A DNA stretch of 64,000 nucleotides from Zooshikella sp050749885 (GTDB lineage Bacteria; Pseudomonadota; Gammaproteobacteria; Pseudomonadales; Zooshikellaceae). The stretch's first letter is position 1; each line of letters opens with the position of its first letter. This document shows, piece by piece, positions 17,141-26,987 of this stretch. Location of the stretch: positions 186,001-250,000 of the forward strand of contig NZ_JBOIUB010000001.1 of the NCBI RefSeq assembly GCF_050749885.1. Direction: 5' to 3'. The notes beneath the pieces are model-generated. The model did not search any database. It was given only the letters and a program-made list of their open reading frames with translations, and was not told where the DNA came from. The position numbers and the translations under genes were made by a program.

Positions 17141-20014
17141 ATGACTATCGAGGTTGAGACTAAAACGCAGGATGTGCATGACGACTTGAATAGTAACTTA
17201 AAGCAGTTATTGATTCAGATTGCGTGCGAGCTGGCGGAAGAGCTGCACCCTCATTTGGGACGTTTAAAGCATGTCACACTAAAAAGTGACCTGGATAGAG
17301 ACCTGGGGTTTGATAGCCTGGGGCGAGCAGAATTACTGGTTCGGCTTGATCGAGCTTTTAAAATTCATTTACCCGATGAATTGTTGAGTAACGCTAATAG
17401 GCTTCAGGATTTGTGGGTAGCACTTCAAGAAGCAAAGCCTGGGGAAAATGTTATAGAAGGCTATGAATTCGTCCCCACTCAACACAGCTTGCCTGAAATT
17501 GAAGCCCCTGTGATGGCATCTACGCTGGTTGAGGTACTGTGTTTTCATGCTTCGGCACATCCTGAGCGACTCCACTTGAAGGTCTGGCAAAGTGACACCC
17601 AGGAGCAAAACTTGACCTATGGAGCACTTCATCATGCTGCACTCTCTGTGGCACAAGGCTTATTAGCGCATGGTTTAGAACCAGGTGACCGAGTGGCAGT
17701 GATGTTGGTTACAAAACCTGAGTTTTTCGAGGTATTTTTTGGAATATTGTATGCCGGTGGTGTGCCTGTCCCCCTTTATCCTCCGCTGAGACAATCACAG
17801 GTTGAGGAACATTTGCGCCGTCAGGCAAATATTCTGACCCAAGCTGGAGCGGCGATCCTTATAGTCGGTGATGAATTGCAGCAGGTGGGCATGTTGCTAT
17901 TTGGTCTGGTGACCAGCCTTAAGCATATCAAAACAGTCCCCGAGTTGAAGAACTGCGGTAGTTTAGCCACACCTGTGCCGGCAGGTGCTAAAACCATGGC
18001 ACTGATTCAGTTTACATCTGGCAGTACAGGTGACCCAAAGGGAGTGGTGCTTACTCATGCTAATTTGCTGGCGAATATCCGGGCGATGGGGGCCGCATTG
18101 GAAGTCAGCTCTTCGGATGTATTTGTAAGTTGGTTACCGCTTTATCATGACATGGGGTTGATTGGTGCCTGGCTTGGCTCGCTGTATTTTGGTGTATTTG
18201 CTGTGATCATGCCGCCGTTAGCTTTTTTAGCCAATCCTTCACGCTGGTTACGTGTTATTTCCCGTGTTCACGGTACCTTGTCTGTAGCTCCGAATTTTGC
18301 CTTTGAGTTATGTTGTAAAAGTGTGCGAGATGAAGATATGGCAGGCCATGATCTCAGCTCCTTACGGATGTTGATTAATGGGGCTGAACCCGTCAGTGCA
18401 TTGACTATTGACCGTTTTAACAAACGCTTTGCGTCCTATGGCTTCCGGCCGGAAGTGATGGCGCCAGTTTATGGGTTGGCTGAAAATTCTGTGGGGCTGG
18501 CATTTCCGCCAGTGGGACGGAAACCGATAATTGATCGCATCGAACGTTCAGCCCTGACCTTACGAGGGGCTGCTGTGCCGGCAGCACGAGATGATCCTAA
18601 TGCCCTTAGTTTTGTTGCTTGTGGGCGACCTTTGATCGGGCACCAGATACGCATAGTGGATGATGCAGGCTACGAGTTGCCAGAGCGAATGCAGGGGCGG
18701 TTGCAATTTAAAGGGCCATCGGCCACGACAGGTTATTTCGGTAATAAAGAGAAAACCGCTGCATTGTTTTCAGGTGAGTGGCTGGAAACAGGCGATTTGG
18801 CTTATATGGTCCGAGGGGATATTTATATTACAGGGCGGATCAAGGATATCATCATCAAAGCCGGTCGTAACATCTATCCGCATGAGGTTGAAGAGCAGGT
18901 AGGGCAATTACCTGGCGTGCGCAAAGGTTGCGTTGCTGCGGTCGCGAGCACTGATCCACACAGTGGTACTGAACAGTTAGTGCTGGTCGTAGAAACACGG
19001 TTGTTGGATACCACAGCGCGAGAGGCTTTGCGTAACAAGATTAGCGAAACCTGTAGTGCATTGCTTGATGTACCACTGGATATCATCATGTTTGTTCCTC
19101 CTCGCACCATTCCAAAAACGTCAAGTGGTAAGATTCGGCGTGCTGCGACCAAGGCGCTTTATGAGGTTGGGGCGTTGACTGCAAAACCAAAACATTTGTG
19201 GCTTCAGCTTTTAGCTCTCCTGATTTCGAGCATTGGTAGTCGAACTCGTCGAATGTGGCTGCGAGTGACTACCCTGTGTTATGCAAGCTATTGGTGGGGC
19301 GTGCTCGGTTTACTTTCAGCGCTTGCCTGGGTACTGGTGATGGTTTTACCCCGACGTCGCTGGCGACACCTTGTGGTTCATAACGCAAGTCAGCTGTTTT
19401 TCTGCTTAACGGGTATTCCACTTAAACGCTCTGGTGATGTTGCTGTACCTGAAAAAAATGTTGTTCTGGTGGCTAATCATTCAAGTTATTTGGATTCGCT
19501 GGTTATCACCGCAGCGATTGCCGGTGAGATTACCTTTGTTGCCAAAGCAGAGTTAGCGAAGCATCCATTCGCTGGACCGTCTTTACGTCGACTGGGTGCT
19601 TTGTTTGCCCGTCGAACGGAGGCGGCGGGTGGAGTGGCAGATACTAAACAACAATGCCAGGCTGCGCGGGCGGGAGAGCGTATTATGTCTTTTCCGGAGG
19701 GTACTTTGACCAGGATGCCGGGACTGCTTGCCTTTCACTTGGGTCCCTTTCAGGTTGCAAGCCAGGAAGGTTTACCAGTAATACCGATCACCATTCAGGG
19801 TACCCGTTCGATTTTACGTGATGGACAATGGTTTCCTCGTCGAGGACGTATCATTGTTCATTTTGATGAATCAGTGATGCCAGAGGGCTGTGATTTTAAA
19901 GCAGCGGTAAGTCTGCGAGATAAAGTGCGGTCCATGATACTCAAACGTTGTGAGGAACCTGATCTTGCTAAAGAACAGGTTGTTATCAGATCTAATAAAA
20001 CGGCTGAGCAGTAA
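17141..20014 (+). CDS. Fusion of acyl carrier, acyl-AMP ligase and acyltransferase
   Basis: The 957-residue protein joins three activities. Residues 20-95 are an acyl carrier domain with the phosphopantetheine serine Ser59 (GFDSLGRAEL). Residues 130-690 are an acyl-AMP/CoA ligase: P-loop FTSGSTGDPKG (291-301), GRIKDIIIKAGRNIYPHEVE, and a C-terminal Lys in TSSGKIRR. Residues 760-940 are a PlsC-type acyltransferase with NHSSYLD (His780, Asp785) and FPEGT (851-855), preceded by a hydrophobic segment. The likely flow is activation of a free fatty acid, loading on the carrier and transfer to a lysophospholipid, as in Aas-like scavenging but with a carrier built in. No partner genes are adjacent. 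The frame ends in a hairpin. Confidence 0.9.
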   Translation: MTIEVETKTQDVHDDLNSNLKQLLIQIACELAEELHPHLGRLKHVTLKSDLDRDLGFDSLGRAELLVRLDRAFKIHLPDELLSNANRLQDLWVALQEAKPGENVIEGYEFVPTQHSLPEIEAPVMASTLVEVLCFHASAHPERLHLKVWQSDTQEQNLTYGALHHAALSVAQGLLAHGLEPGDRVAVMLVTKPEFFEVFFGILYAGGVPVPLYPPLRQSQVEEHLRRQANILTQAGAAILIVGDELQQVGMLLFGLVTSLKHIKTVPELKNCGSLATPVPAGAKTMALIQFTSGSTGDPKGVVLTHANLLANIRAMGAALEVSSSDVFVSWLPLYHDMGLIGAWLGSLYFGVFAVIMPPLAFLANPSRWLRVISRVHGTLSVAPNFAFELCCKSVRDEDMAGHDLSSLRMLINGAEPVSALTIDRFNKRFASYGFRPEVMAPVYGLAENSVGLAFPPVGRKPIIDRIERSALTLRGAAVPAARDDPNALSFVACGRPLIGHQIRIVDDAGYELPERMQGRLQFKGPSATTGYFGNKEKTAALFSGEWLETGDLAYMVRGDIYITGRIKDIIIKAGRNIYPHEVEEQVGQLPGVRKGCVAAVASTDPHSGTEQLVLVVETRLLDTTAREALRNKISETCSALLDVPLDIIMFVPPRTIPKTSSGKIRRAATKALYEVGALTAKPKHLWLQLLALLISSIGSRTRRMWLRVTTLCYASYWWGVLGLLSALAWVLVMVLPRRRWRHLVVHNASQLFFCLTGIPLKRSGDVAVPEKNVVLVANHSSYLDSLVITAAIAGEITFVAKAELAKHPFAGPSLRRLGALFARRTEAAGGVADTKQQCQAARAGERIMSFPEGTLTRMPGLLAFHLGPFQVASQEGLPVIPITIQGTRSILRDGQWFPRRGRIIVHFDESVMPEGCDFKAAVSLRDKVRSMILKRCEEPDLAKEQVVIRSNKTAEQ

Positions 20015-20028
20015 TGAGATCACTGCTC
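20006..20028. terminator. Hairpin at end of the fusion gene
   Basis: A 7-bp stem (GAGCAGT with ACTGCTC) with a 9-nt loop overlaps the stop codon at 20012-20014. No T-run follows. It lies between convergent genes and could act in both directions. Confidence 0.4.
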
Positions 20029-20069
20029 TGCAGTCGCATAGATTGGTAGTTGCTCCTTGATGGAAGGAT

Positions 20070-21665
20070 TCACGGCGACGATGTTGTTGCTGGGCGACGT
20101 AATGCCTTATAGGTTTTGTCTTTGATAATAATAAATGGTGTTTCGTTTTCTACTCGACTGGTTTGAAATAAATTAAGTTTTTGGTCTTCTGGCACATCAT
20201 GAAAAATAAGCTCAATCCATTGTTTTTGGGTTCCATCTACTGCTTCTGATGTTTTTAGCGTAGGTTTTGAGGCATGTTGCCATGAGCCATCATGTGTGCG
20301 TAATTCAAACAGATCATCACGATCAATGGGGGCATGACAGTCAGTTTCAAAATGAATAATTAATCGTTTATCGATAGCTTTTAAATAGACGGCAGGTATT
20401 TTGGTATTACGTTGTCGATCTAGTAGCTTGGGATGTTTACTAATGCGAGGAATGGCTTGTTCATCCAGGTCTTGTTCTTCTTCAGTTTTTACCTGGTTGA
20501 TCAGTGCCGTGGCAATAGGACCTACAGCGCCTGTTGGATGATCAAAGTGTTGTCCTTGTTCATAGCTTGTCAGCTGTTCAACGCTGGTCGCTGCTTGCTG
20601 TAATTTGGTGGAGTCATTTTCAAACTCGCTGATTTTATCCCAGCTCCATTGTGTCATGCTAAACAATAAATACACGCCATTTGCTGCTTGTTGAACTTTG
20701 CCATTAAGTTTATAAGGCACCCAAATAGTGTTTAGTTGCATGCCTAGTGCGGGGCGTAAATCACCATTAACTTTTATTAACTGTCCATGACGCTGATGAC
20801 GATAGTATTCAACGCGTACATCTCGAAAACTCAAACCTTTAATGACTTTCAATTCCCGCCACAGTTTGCCTTTCCAGAAGACATAGACCCAGCCTTCGTC
20901 TGGTAATAAGTCAGCTTGATCTCGCCGCAGTGCATCAGTGATATAGCCGAGTGGTTTTAGAGGGACTAATATGTGCTCCCAGCATTCTTTTTCCAGCTTT
21001 TCATCAACAGGGGTTGCAGTTTCCAATAATTTTAAACGCAGTGGCGGTTCACCTTTCATGGCAACTTGTAGAAATACGCTACGTGGTTCTTCAGGTATTT
21101 TCTTAAATGATACCAGGCTACGATGTTTAGAGGGTTCGCCCGCTACGGCTTGAGGGTTTTGTAACGACTGACGTCCTTTGTTATCTTCACTTAGACTTAA
21201 ACGTTGGCCATCATTAATATTATTTCCAGCAACTTCCACGACAATTTTAAAGTCTAAGCATTCTCCTTTAGGTTCTGGGACTGGGGGTGGTTTGGGTAGC
21301 ACAATTTCTTTTTGCACATACCGTGGTTTGATTGTGGCTGGCATTTCGATAGGACAGTCGAGAGTAACCTCTAACTTTTTTTCCATGACCAGTTTAACAA
21401 AGGTATTTTCCAAGTTTTCCTGTGAATCACAGTGACTCAATAAGGGAAGTTTTAGCAGACTTTCTTTGGCATACCAAGATTTTGCAAAAACCTCTCGAAT
21501 ATAATCACGGCACTCTTTTTCGTTATAGAAATAACGATATTTTAAAGCATTTCGTTTAGGAAAACCTTGTTGAATAACTTCATGTTGTTTACCGTCAACG
21601 TAGTATTGAGCAAATAGCATATGAATCCCTAGAGCAAGCACCAGAGCGGGTATTTTACGAATCAA
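20070..21665 (-). CDS. Exported protein of unknown function
   Basis: The 531-residue protein starts with a signal peptide (MIRKIPALVLALGIHMLF). A proline-rich stretch PKPPPVPEPKG lies near residue 123. The middle contains LLPDEGWVYVFWKGKLWREL (about 252-271), which resembles the N-terminal module of VasX-like type VI effectors, where a similar phrase describes an aromatic-rich beta segment. I consider that likeness suggestive only. Isolated between convergent and dispersed-repeat regions, it has no operon partner. Cys residues are few. It could equally be a periplasmic structural protein. Confidence 0.5.
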   Translation of the reverse strand: MIRKIPALVLALGIHMLFAQYYVDGKQHEVIQQGFPKRNALKYRYFYNEKECRDYIREVFAKSWYAKESLLKLPLLSHCDSQENLENTFVKLVMEKKLEVTLDCPIEMPATIKPRYVQKEIVLPKPPPVPEPKGECLDFKIVVEVAGNNINDGQRLSLSEDNKGRQSLQNPQAVAGEPSKHRSLVSFKKIPEEPRSVFLQVAMKGEPPLRLKLLETATPVDEKLEKECWEHILVPLKPLGYITDALRRDQADLLPDEGWVYVFWKGKLWRELKVIKGLSFRDVRVEYYRHQRHGQLIKVNGDLRPALGMQLNTIWVPYKLNGKVQQAANGVYLLFSMTQWSWDKISEFENDSTKLQQAATSVEQLTSYEQGQHFDHPTGAVGPIATALINQVKTEEEQDLDEQAIPRISKHPKLLDRQRNTKIPAVYLKAIDKRLIIHFETDCHAPIDRDDLFELRTHDGSWQHASKPTLKTSEAVDGTQKQWIELIFHDVPEDQKLNLFQTSRVENETPFIIIKDKTYKALRRPATTSSP

Positions 21666-21857
21666 GGTAAATCAATGCTTATTGCTAATTCTCATATTTT
21701 ACGGTGTGATAGACTTATTCTGTTGCATTCTGTAACTAATTAGGAGGTTATTGTTTCTTTTTTTATACTTAAAGAGTGAAGCGATTATCAAAATAACGCA
21801 TCCTTGCGTTTTTTTATTCATTCTTATGGTTTAAACATTTAATGGTTTTTTTATTAT

Positions 21858-21876
21858 GGCCTGTTAACAGGCCCTA
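21858..21876. repeat. Palindrome matching the ends of the 178-bp fold-back element
   Basis: GGCCTGTTAACAGGCC is a perfect palindrome, and with the following CTA it equals the outermost 15 bases of the right end of the element at 51312-51489 (TGTTAACAGGCCCTA). It may be the remnant left when most of such an element was deleted. Confidence 0.4.
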
Positions 21877-22009
21877 GGTGCTTTTAAAAAACAAAATAAC
21901 TATTTTCTTAATGGTGTCTGTTATTTCTGCTTTTGTGTCGTTTTTCCAAATGAATATACCTATAACAAAGGATTTATAGCTTTTTTAAAGGACGTTATGC
22001 TGTCCTTAA

Positions 22010-22651
22010 TTAGTAGGCGACGCCTATTCGTTGACGGGGGTATTTACCAGCTTCAAGCTCATCAATCATAGCTACCGCGTAGTCACTAACAGAAATACGA
22101 CTATTACCTTGTGTGTCGACCAAAAGTGCATCACTACCGATACGATAAGGTGCTTCTTTATCACCAGGAAATAACTCGGCTGCTGGACTGATAAATGTCC
22201 AATTTAAAGAACTGGCGCTATTACGGAAAACATCTAAAGCCTCACTTTGTGCGATTGCTTCTGCCTTATACGCATCAGGAAAATTTGGTGTGCTGACGAG
22301 GGGGGTACCAGGTGCTACTTCCAAACTACCTGCACCACCAACCCAAAGGAGACGTTCAACACCGATTTTTGGCAACGTTGTCAGTAATTTTACTGCGGTA
22401 CTTGCCACTATTTCATGGTTACCAGCAGCTCTTCCGCCAATAGCAGAAATCAAGACGTTTACCCCATTTAAGGCCTTTTCCAGGCTATTATCATCAAGGC
22501 TAGTGACATTGAGAGGATGAACTTCAACATCTGTAAAGTTGGTTTTGCTTGGGTCACGGATCAGGGCAATGACTTCATGGCCTCGTTGTTTGGCTTCTTT
22601 TACGATGTGGCTTCCCACCCAACCTGATGCACCTAATACTGCAACTTTCAT
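22010..22651 (-). CDS. NAD(P)H-binding SDR-like oxidoreductase
   Basis: The 213-residue protein is an atypical short-chain dehydrogenase of the NAD(P)H-binding YwnB/FldP type. The dinucleotide site GASGWVGSHI is at residues 7-16 and ALIRDPSKT follows the second strand, suggesting NADP preference. The usual YxxxK catalytic pair is not evident, though DAYKAEA occurs near residue 126. Such proteins help in oxidative or electrophile stress. AGGAG lies just before the ATG. The gene is divergent from a LysR regulator 118 bp away, which probably controls it. Confidence 0.8.
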   Translation of the reverse strand: MKVAVLGASGWVGSHIVKEAKQRGHEVIALIRDPSKTNFTDVEVHPLNVTSLDDNSLEKALNGVNVLISAIGGRAAGNHEIVASTAVKLLTTLPKIGVERLLWVGGAGSLEVAPGTPLVSTPNFPDAYKAEAIAQSEALDVFRNSASSLNWTFISPAAELFPGDKEAPYRIGSDALLVDTQGNSRISVSDYAVAMIDELEAGKYPRQRIGVAY

Positions 22652-22769
22652 AGTGTTTCTCCTTGGCGAAACTTGGTTAAGAATGACTGCAGTTTAATAG
22701 ATACTATTTAGGTAACAAATAATCTAATATGATACATATTGTATCTAAATAGGTTGCTAATAAGCTGAA

Positions 22770-23669
22770 ATGGACCGATTAATAGCAATACGTAGCTTTG
22801 TTGAAGTGGCTAAAACAGGTAGCTTCACTCAGGCTGCTAACCAGCTGGTGTTAAGTCGATTACAAGTGTCCAGGCATGTGAAGGAAGTAGAGTCATGGCT
22901 AAATCAACGCTTATTACACCGTACAACACGGAGAGTCAGCCTGACTTCGGCAGGTGAAGATGCTTTGTTGCATTGTGAGCGAATGTTAAGCGAAATGACA
23001 GAAATGGAAATGAAGGCACAAACGTTGACTGAGTCATTATCAGGATCAATTCGAATTGCCACTCCAATTGGTTTAGCACATTGTTTGCTGCTTAATATTG
23101 TTGAAGAATTCACCGACATTCATCCTGCTGTCAGTGTCGATTTATTATTATCTGACCATCTTTCATTATTAGTGGATGAAAGGGTGGATATCGCATTACG
23201 TTTTGCGGTGCAACCCTCAGAGAATCTTATTGCACGGCGGTTGATGTCTATTGACACAGTGATTTGTGCTGCTCCGGCTTATCTACAACAGCATGGTATT
23301 CCTGCTCACCCAAATGAACTCAGTCAGCATAATTGTTTAATTCACTTGGGGAAACAGCATTGGGATTTTGTTAAAGATAATAAAAGCTATTCAGTTCCGG
23401 TGAATGGTAATATTCAAGCGAATGATCTCAGCCTGCTTGTTAGCTCAGCCGTTCGTGGTCGGGGTATTATTCGTTTAACCTGTGATTTGGCTAACCCCTA
23501 CTGCCAATCAAATCAACTTGTCCCATTGCTGTTAGATTATCATATACCCAGTAGTTATCTATGGGCTGTTTATTTATCCCGCAGTTATCAGATGCCAGTG
23601 GTACGTCACTTGATTGACTATATTGCAGACAAGTGGAAAGATGATATTAAGCTGGAAAATAAGAGTTAA
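22770..23669 (+). CDS. LysR-family transcriptional regulator
   Basis: The 299-residue protein has the LysR helix-turn-helix at residues 1-60 (RSFVEVAKTGSFTQAANQL, LHRTTRRVSLTSAG) and a two-lobe effector domain from about 90 (IRIATPIGLAHCLL, SVDLLLSDH, DIALRF). The sequence fits the CrgA-like subgroup that regulates adjacent quinone or aldehyde reductases. Its divergent neighbour is the SDR-like gene ending at 22010, so it is the expected target. One oddity is VLSRLQVSRHVKEVE where most members have LS(Q/P)SAVSR; the change from Ser-Ala to Leu-Gln is in the recognition helix. Confidence 0.88.
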   Translation: MDRLIAIRSFVEVAKTGSFTQAANQLVLSRLQVSRHVKEVESWLNQRLLHRTTRRVSLTSAGEDALLHCERMLSEMTEMEMKAQTLTESLSGSIRIATPIGLAHCLLLNIVEEFTDIHPAVSVDLLLSDHLSLLVDERVDIALRFAVQPSENLIARRLMSIDTVICAAPAYLQQHGIPAHPNELSQHNCLIHLGKQHWDFVKDNKSYSVPVNGNIQANDLSLLVSSAVRGRGIIRLTCDLANPYCQSNQLVPLLLDYHIPSSYLWAVYLSRSYQMPVVRHLIDYIADKWKDDIKLENKS

Positions 23670-23869
23670 GAAAAACACTTATCGGTATCTATAAAAATAG
23701 TGATAGGGTTTTTTTTAGCGGAGTTCTTAAGGTGATCACACTTTATTCTTATAAAAAGTGTTGTGTCTCTAAAGCATTTAACGTGAGTAAGGAAAGCTGA
23801 TATACTGTGAGTATTGTATGTCACCCTTTGTATTGGCTATATCCTTATGCTCAACAAGCATTAGATTAG

Positions 23870-23980
23870 TCAATGAACTTCTGTGGTATTTCGATCTGAG
23901 CCAATGGCAAACAATGGCTGAATAATATACGTCAAACTGTTTGTGCAAGAGAAGGATTCACGGCGTATTATTATCCCCAT
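23870..23980. repeat. Dispersed repeat, partial copy
   Basis: The phrase pattern TTCGATCT, GGCTGAATAA, ACGTCAAACTGTTTG and GGATTCACGGCGT follows the same order as at 13139-13250, but the hairpin part is missing. It occupies the gap before the porin gene. Confidence 0.5.
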
Positions 23981-24048
23981 AAAAAACAGAAGTATTAAAG
24001 CAATCGCCAAGAAGCTGAAATCTATAATAGATATCTGGAGTATCTGAG

Positions 24049-25332
24049 TTGAACAAATGTCTATTCTGCACAACACTCTGTGCAACACAGTTATTTACTA
24101 TAACTGGAGTAACCGCTGATACCTTTATTGATGATTCAAAGTTAAACTTACAACTACGTAATTATTATTTTAACCGTGATTTTCGTCATAACAACGAAGG
24201 GCAAAGTTATCGGGAAGAATGGGCGCAATCATTATTTGTTAACTATGAATCGGGCTATTGGGCTAATGTATTCGGTGTTGATGCATCCGTTTTTACTACC
24301 ACTAAACTGGATTCTGGTAAGGGAACTTCAGGAACAGGTTTGTTAGTGACGGATGATGATGGTAATGCGAACAGTTATGCTTCTCTTGGCGTCGCTCTGC
24401 TTAAAGCAAAATATGCAAATACTGAAATAAAGTGGGGACGCCAGCTCACTACGTCACCCCTTTTTTATTATGGTGATTCGCGTGCTCAACCGCAGTCTTT
24501 TAAAGGTATCAGTATTCAATCGACTGATGTAAATAATTTAACAATCAGTGGCGGTCGATTTACTGAAGTTAAGAATAAAGCCAGCAGCAATTTTGAGTCT
24601 TTTAAAACAACAGAATATGGTTTTAATGGGGATTCAGATAGCTTTAGCTTTGTGGGTTTTGATTATAGTTTAAGCGATAGCGCGAGTATTAGTTTTCATA
24701 CCTCAAAATACAATGACATCTGGAAACAGTTTTATTACAACTATAATCAGCAATTTTCTTTAGCTGATGATGTTGCGTTAAGCATGGATTTGGTTCACTA
24801 TCGCACCATCAATGACGGTAACCCAACTGATCCTGACTACACTGATCGAGATAATAAGGCCAGTAGTGCCAGTGTTAAACTAAGTAAAGGTGGAGCAGGC
24901 ATTACTGTCGCCTATCAAATCATTACCGGTGATTCGATGTACGATTATATTGCTGACTCTGATTCGATTTTCCTTGCTAATTCAGCTCAGCTTTATGATT
25001 TTAATCATGAAGATGAACGTAGCTGGCAGGTGCGGTTTGATTATGATTTTAGTGGTGTGGGTCTCCCAGGACTAAGTTTTATGACGCGGTATATTAAAGG
25101 AGATAACATTGATTTAGACTCCGGTATCTCGCAAGCCGCATTGGGTATTAGCGGTGAATCAAAGCGAGGTGAAGAGTCAGAGAGAGATATCGAAGCACGT
25201 TATACCCTGCAAAGTGGTTCGCTAAAAGGCTTACAATTCAGGCTTAGAATGGCATCACTTAGAACCAGCTACGATGATCAAGACCGAGATGAAATCAGAT
25301 TAATTGTTAATCATAGTTTTGATCTTTTATAA
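24049..25332 (+). CDS. OprD-family outer membrane porin
   Basis: The 427-residue protein matches the OprD family in length and motif order: LNLQLRNYYFNRDF at the N-terminus, EEWAQSLFVNYESGYWANVFGVD, AKYANTEIKWGRQLTTSP, and a C-terminal strand NHSFDLL ending in a hydrophobic residue as required for outer membrane insertion. These porins let small acids, amino acids or sugars through. A signal peptide with four Cys is present (LFCTTLCATQLFTITGVTAD). The start is TTG at 24049, supported by GGAG eight bases upstream. No ATG is nearby in frame. Substrate cannot be assigned. Confidence 0.87.
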   Translation: MNKCLFCTTLCATQLFTITGVTADTFIDDSKLNLQLRNYYFNRDFRHNNEGQSYREEWAQSLFVNYESGYWANVFGVDASVFTTTKLDSGKGTSGTGLLVTDDDGNANSYASLGVALLKAKYANTEIKWGRQLTTSPLFYYGDSRAQPQSFKGISIQSTDVNNLTISGGRFTEVKNKASSNFESFKTTEYGFNGDSDSFSFVGFDYSLSDSASISFHTSKYNDIWKQFYYNYNQQFSLADDVALSMDLVHYRTINDGNPTDPDYTDRDNKASSASVKLSKGGAGITVAYQIITGDSMYDYIADSDSIFLANSAQLYDFNHEDERSWQVRFDYDFSGVGLPGLSFMTRYIKGDNIDLDSGISQAALGISGESKRGEESERDIEARYTLQSGSLKGLQFRLRMASLRTSYDDQDRDEIRLIVNHSFDLL

Positions 25333-25494
25333 TTAACGTAGAGAGTGTAGCTCTGTTGTAAACGACTCATGTTTTATTCAATTCAATGTTTGTGATAGAG
25401 CTATAACTTGTTTTATAAACTTATTAAACCATTGCAACTCCACCTTATTTGTTCTACCTAAATCATTATTAAGTGAACGCCTGTTGTATTTTAA

Positions 25495-26706
25495 TCAAGC
25501 CTCATTTCCTGCAGCAAACCCTGATGCCCATGCCCACTGAAAATTATGGCCCCCTAAGTGACCTGTTACATCAACCACTTCGCCAATAAAAAAGAGATTA
25601 GGTAGGTTTTTTACGGCCATGGTTTTTGACGAAAGGCAATCGGTATCAACGCCGCCTAATGTGACTTCTGCGGTACGGTAGCCTTCTGTACCATTGGGTT
25701 TAATTTTCCAATGTTTTAAAGTTTGTGTGATTTCATTTAAGCGTTGGTTGGAGCACTGTTGGAAGGTAATATTCCACTGGTGCCATTCAACAAACGTCTG
25801 AGCCAGTCGTTTAGGTAATTTAGTGGTCAGGTATGATTCGACACGCTTATTAGGCGATTGTTGTCGCCATGTTTTCAGTTCTGCCAAAACATCAGTATCA
25901 GGTAGTAAGTCGATATGCAGATTTTGTCCTGGTTGCCAAAAACTGGAAATTTGTAGCATAGCAGGGCCACTGAGCCCTCTGTGGGTAAACAGCATAGGCT
26001 CTTTGAACGCATGGCCGTTGAGTTTGACCTCAACAGGACAGCTTACGCCTGACAAGGGTGAAAGTCTCGCAAGATCGTCTGGCTGCAGGGTAAAAGGCGC
26101 TAAACCTGCTCGTGTGGGGAGTACATTTAAGCCAAATTGTTCTGCTATCTTGTAGCCAAATGGTGATGCGCCCATTGTCGGAATGGATAAGCCTCCTGTA
26201 GCAATGACTAATGACTCACACTGAACGATGCCCATTGACGTACTGATCGTAAAACCTGAGCAGGTAGATTGGTTAGCCTGAATGGCTTGAACAGAATCAA
26301 TGCTGCATTTTAGGCGAATATCGACACCAGCCCATTCGCATTCAGTTAACAGCATGTCGAGAATGGCTTTGCTGCTTTCAGTGCAAAACAGTTGGCCAGG
26401 TGTTTTTTCATGATATTCAACACCATGGCGCTCTACCCACTCGGTAAAGTGATACGGTGTATAGCGCTTTAACGCTGAAATACAAAAATGAGGATTGGCG
26501 GATAAGTAGTTGGCAGGGGTTGAATGTAAATGGGTAAAGTTACAGCGACCGCCTCCAGACATCAGTATTTTTTTGCCAGGCTTATTCGCATGATCCAACA
26601 CTAATACACGACGACCACGATAGCCTGCAGTGATAGCACACATTAAACCTGCAGCACCTGCACCGATGACCACAACGTCTACAACCTTATTAATGCTATC
26701 TACCAC
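25495..26706 (-). CDS. BaiN/HI0933-like FAD-dependent oxidoreductase
   Basis: The 403-residue flavoprotein has the N-terminal dinucleotide motif GAGAAG (residues 15-20). It also has GKKILMSGGGRCNFTH, which is diagnostic for the HI0933/YhiN/BaiN family, and a C-terminal FIGEVVDVTGHLGGHNFQ where the FAD pyrophosphate is held. The family includes the bile-acid dehydrogenase BaiN, but the substrate in marine bacteria is unknown. The gene stands alone, convergent with the porin and divergent from the DUF885 gene. Confidence 0.9.
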   Translation of the reverse strand: MVDSINKVVDVVVIGAGAAGLMCAITAGYRGRRVLVLDHANKPGKKILMSGGGRCNFTHLHSTPANYLSANPHFCISALKRYTPYHFTEWVERHGVEYHEKTPGQLFCTESSKAILDMLLTECEWAGVDIRLKCSIDSVQAIQANQSTCSGFTISTSMGIVQCESLVIATGGLSIPTMGASPFGYKIAEQFGLNVLPTRAGLAPFTLQPDDLARLSPLSGVSCPVEVKLNGHAFKEPMLFTHRGLSGPAMLQISSFWQPGQNLHIDLLPDTDVLAELKTWRQQSPNKRVESYLTTKLPKRLAQTFVEWHQWNITFQQCSNQRLNEITQTLKHWKIKPNGTEGYRTAEVTLGGVDTDCLSSKTMAVKNLPNLFFIGEVVDVTGHLGGHNFQWAWASGFAAGNEA

Positions 26707-26941
26707 TGGGACGACCTTAATACGTGAATCTTAAGCGTGAGTGTTGCTAATAGATGGGCATATTCAAGAATACGCACGAGCATTAGCAGAGGGCGTATTG
26801 TATGCATCTAAAGGGATGAGGCCAAGTAGTAATGGTACTGGGTATGGGCCTCTATAGATGGGGGGGATCAGGTTAGTGGTCAGGGTTAATTGATTTAAGG
26901 GTAATAGGCAAGTAGTGTAGTATAAGTGATGATTTTAACAA

Positions 26942-26965
26942 TATACCCTCACAGCGAAGGGTATA
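26942..26965. repeat. TATACCC/GGGTATA palindrome
   Basis: Seven-base arms TATACCC and GGGTATA with 10 bp between lie just upstream of the DUF885 gene. The same palindrome recurs at 29564-29585 and 57364-57387, and forms the left end of the larger dispersed element. Confidence 0.5.
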
Positions 26966-26987
26966 AATAAACAAGCGAGATAACCTG

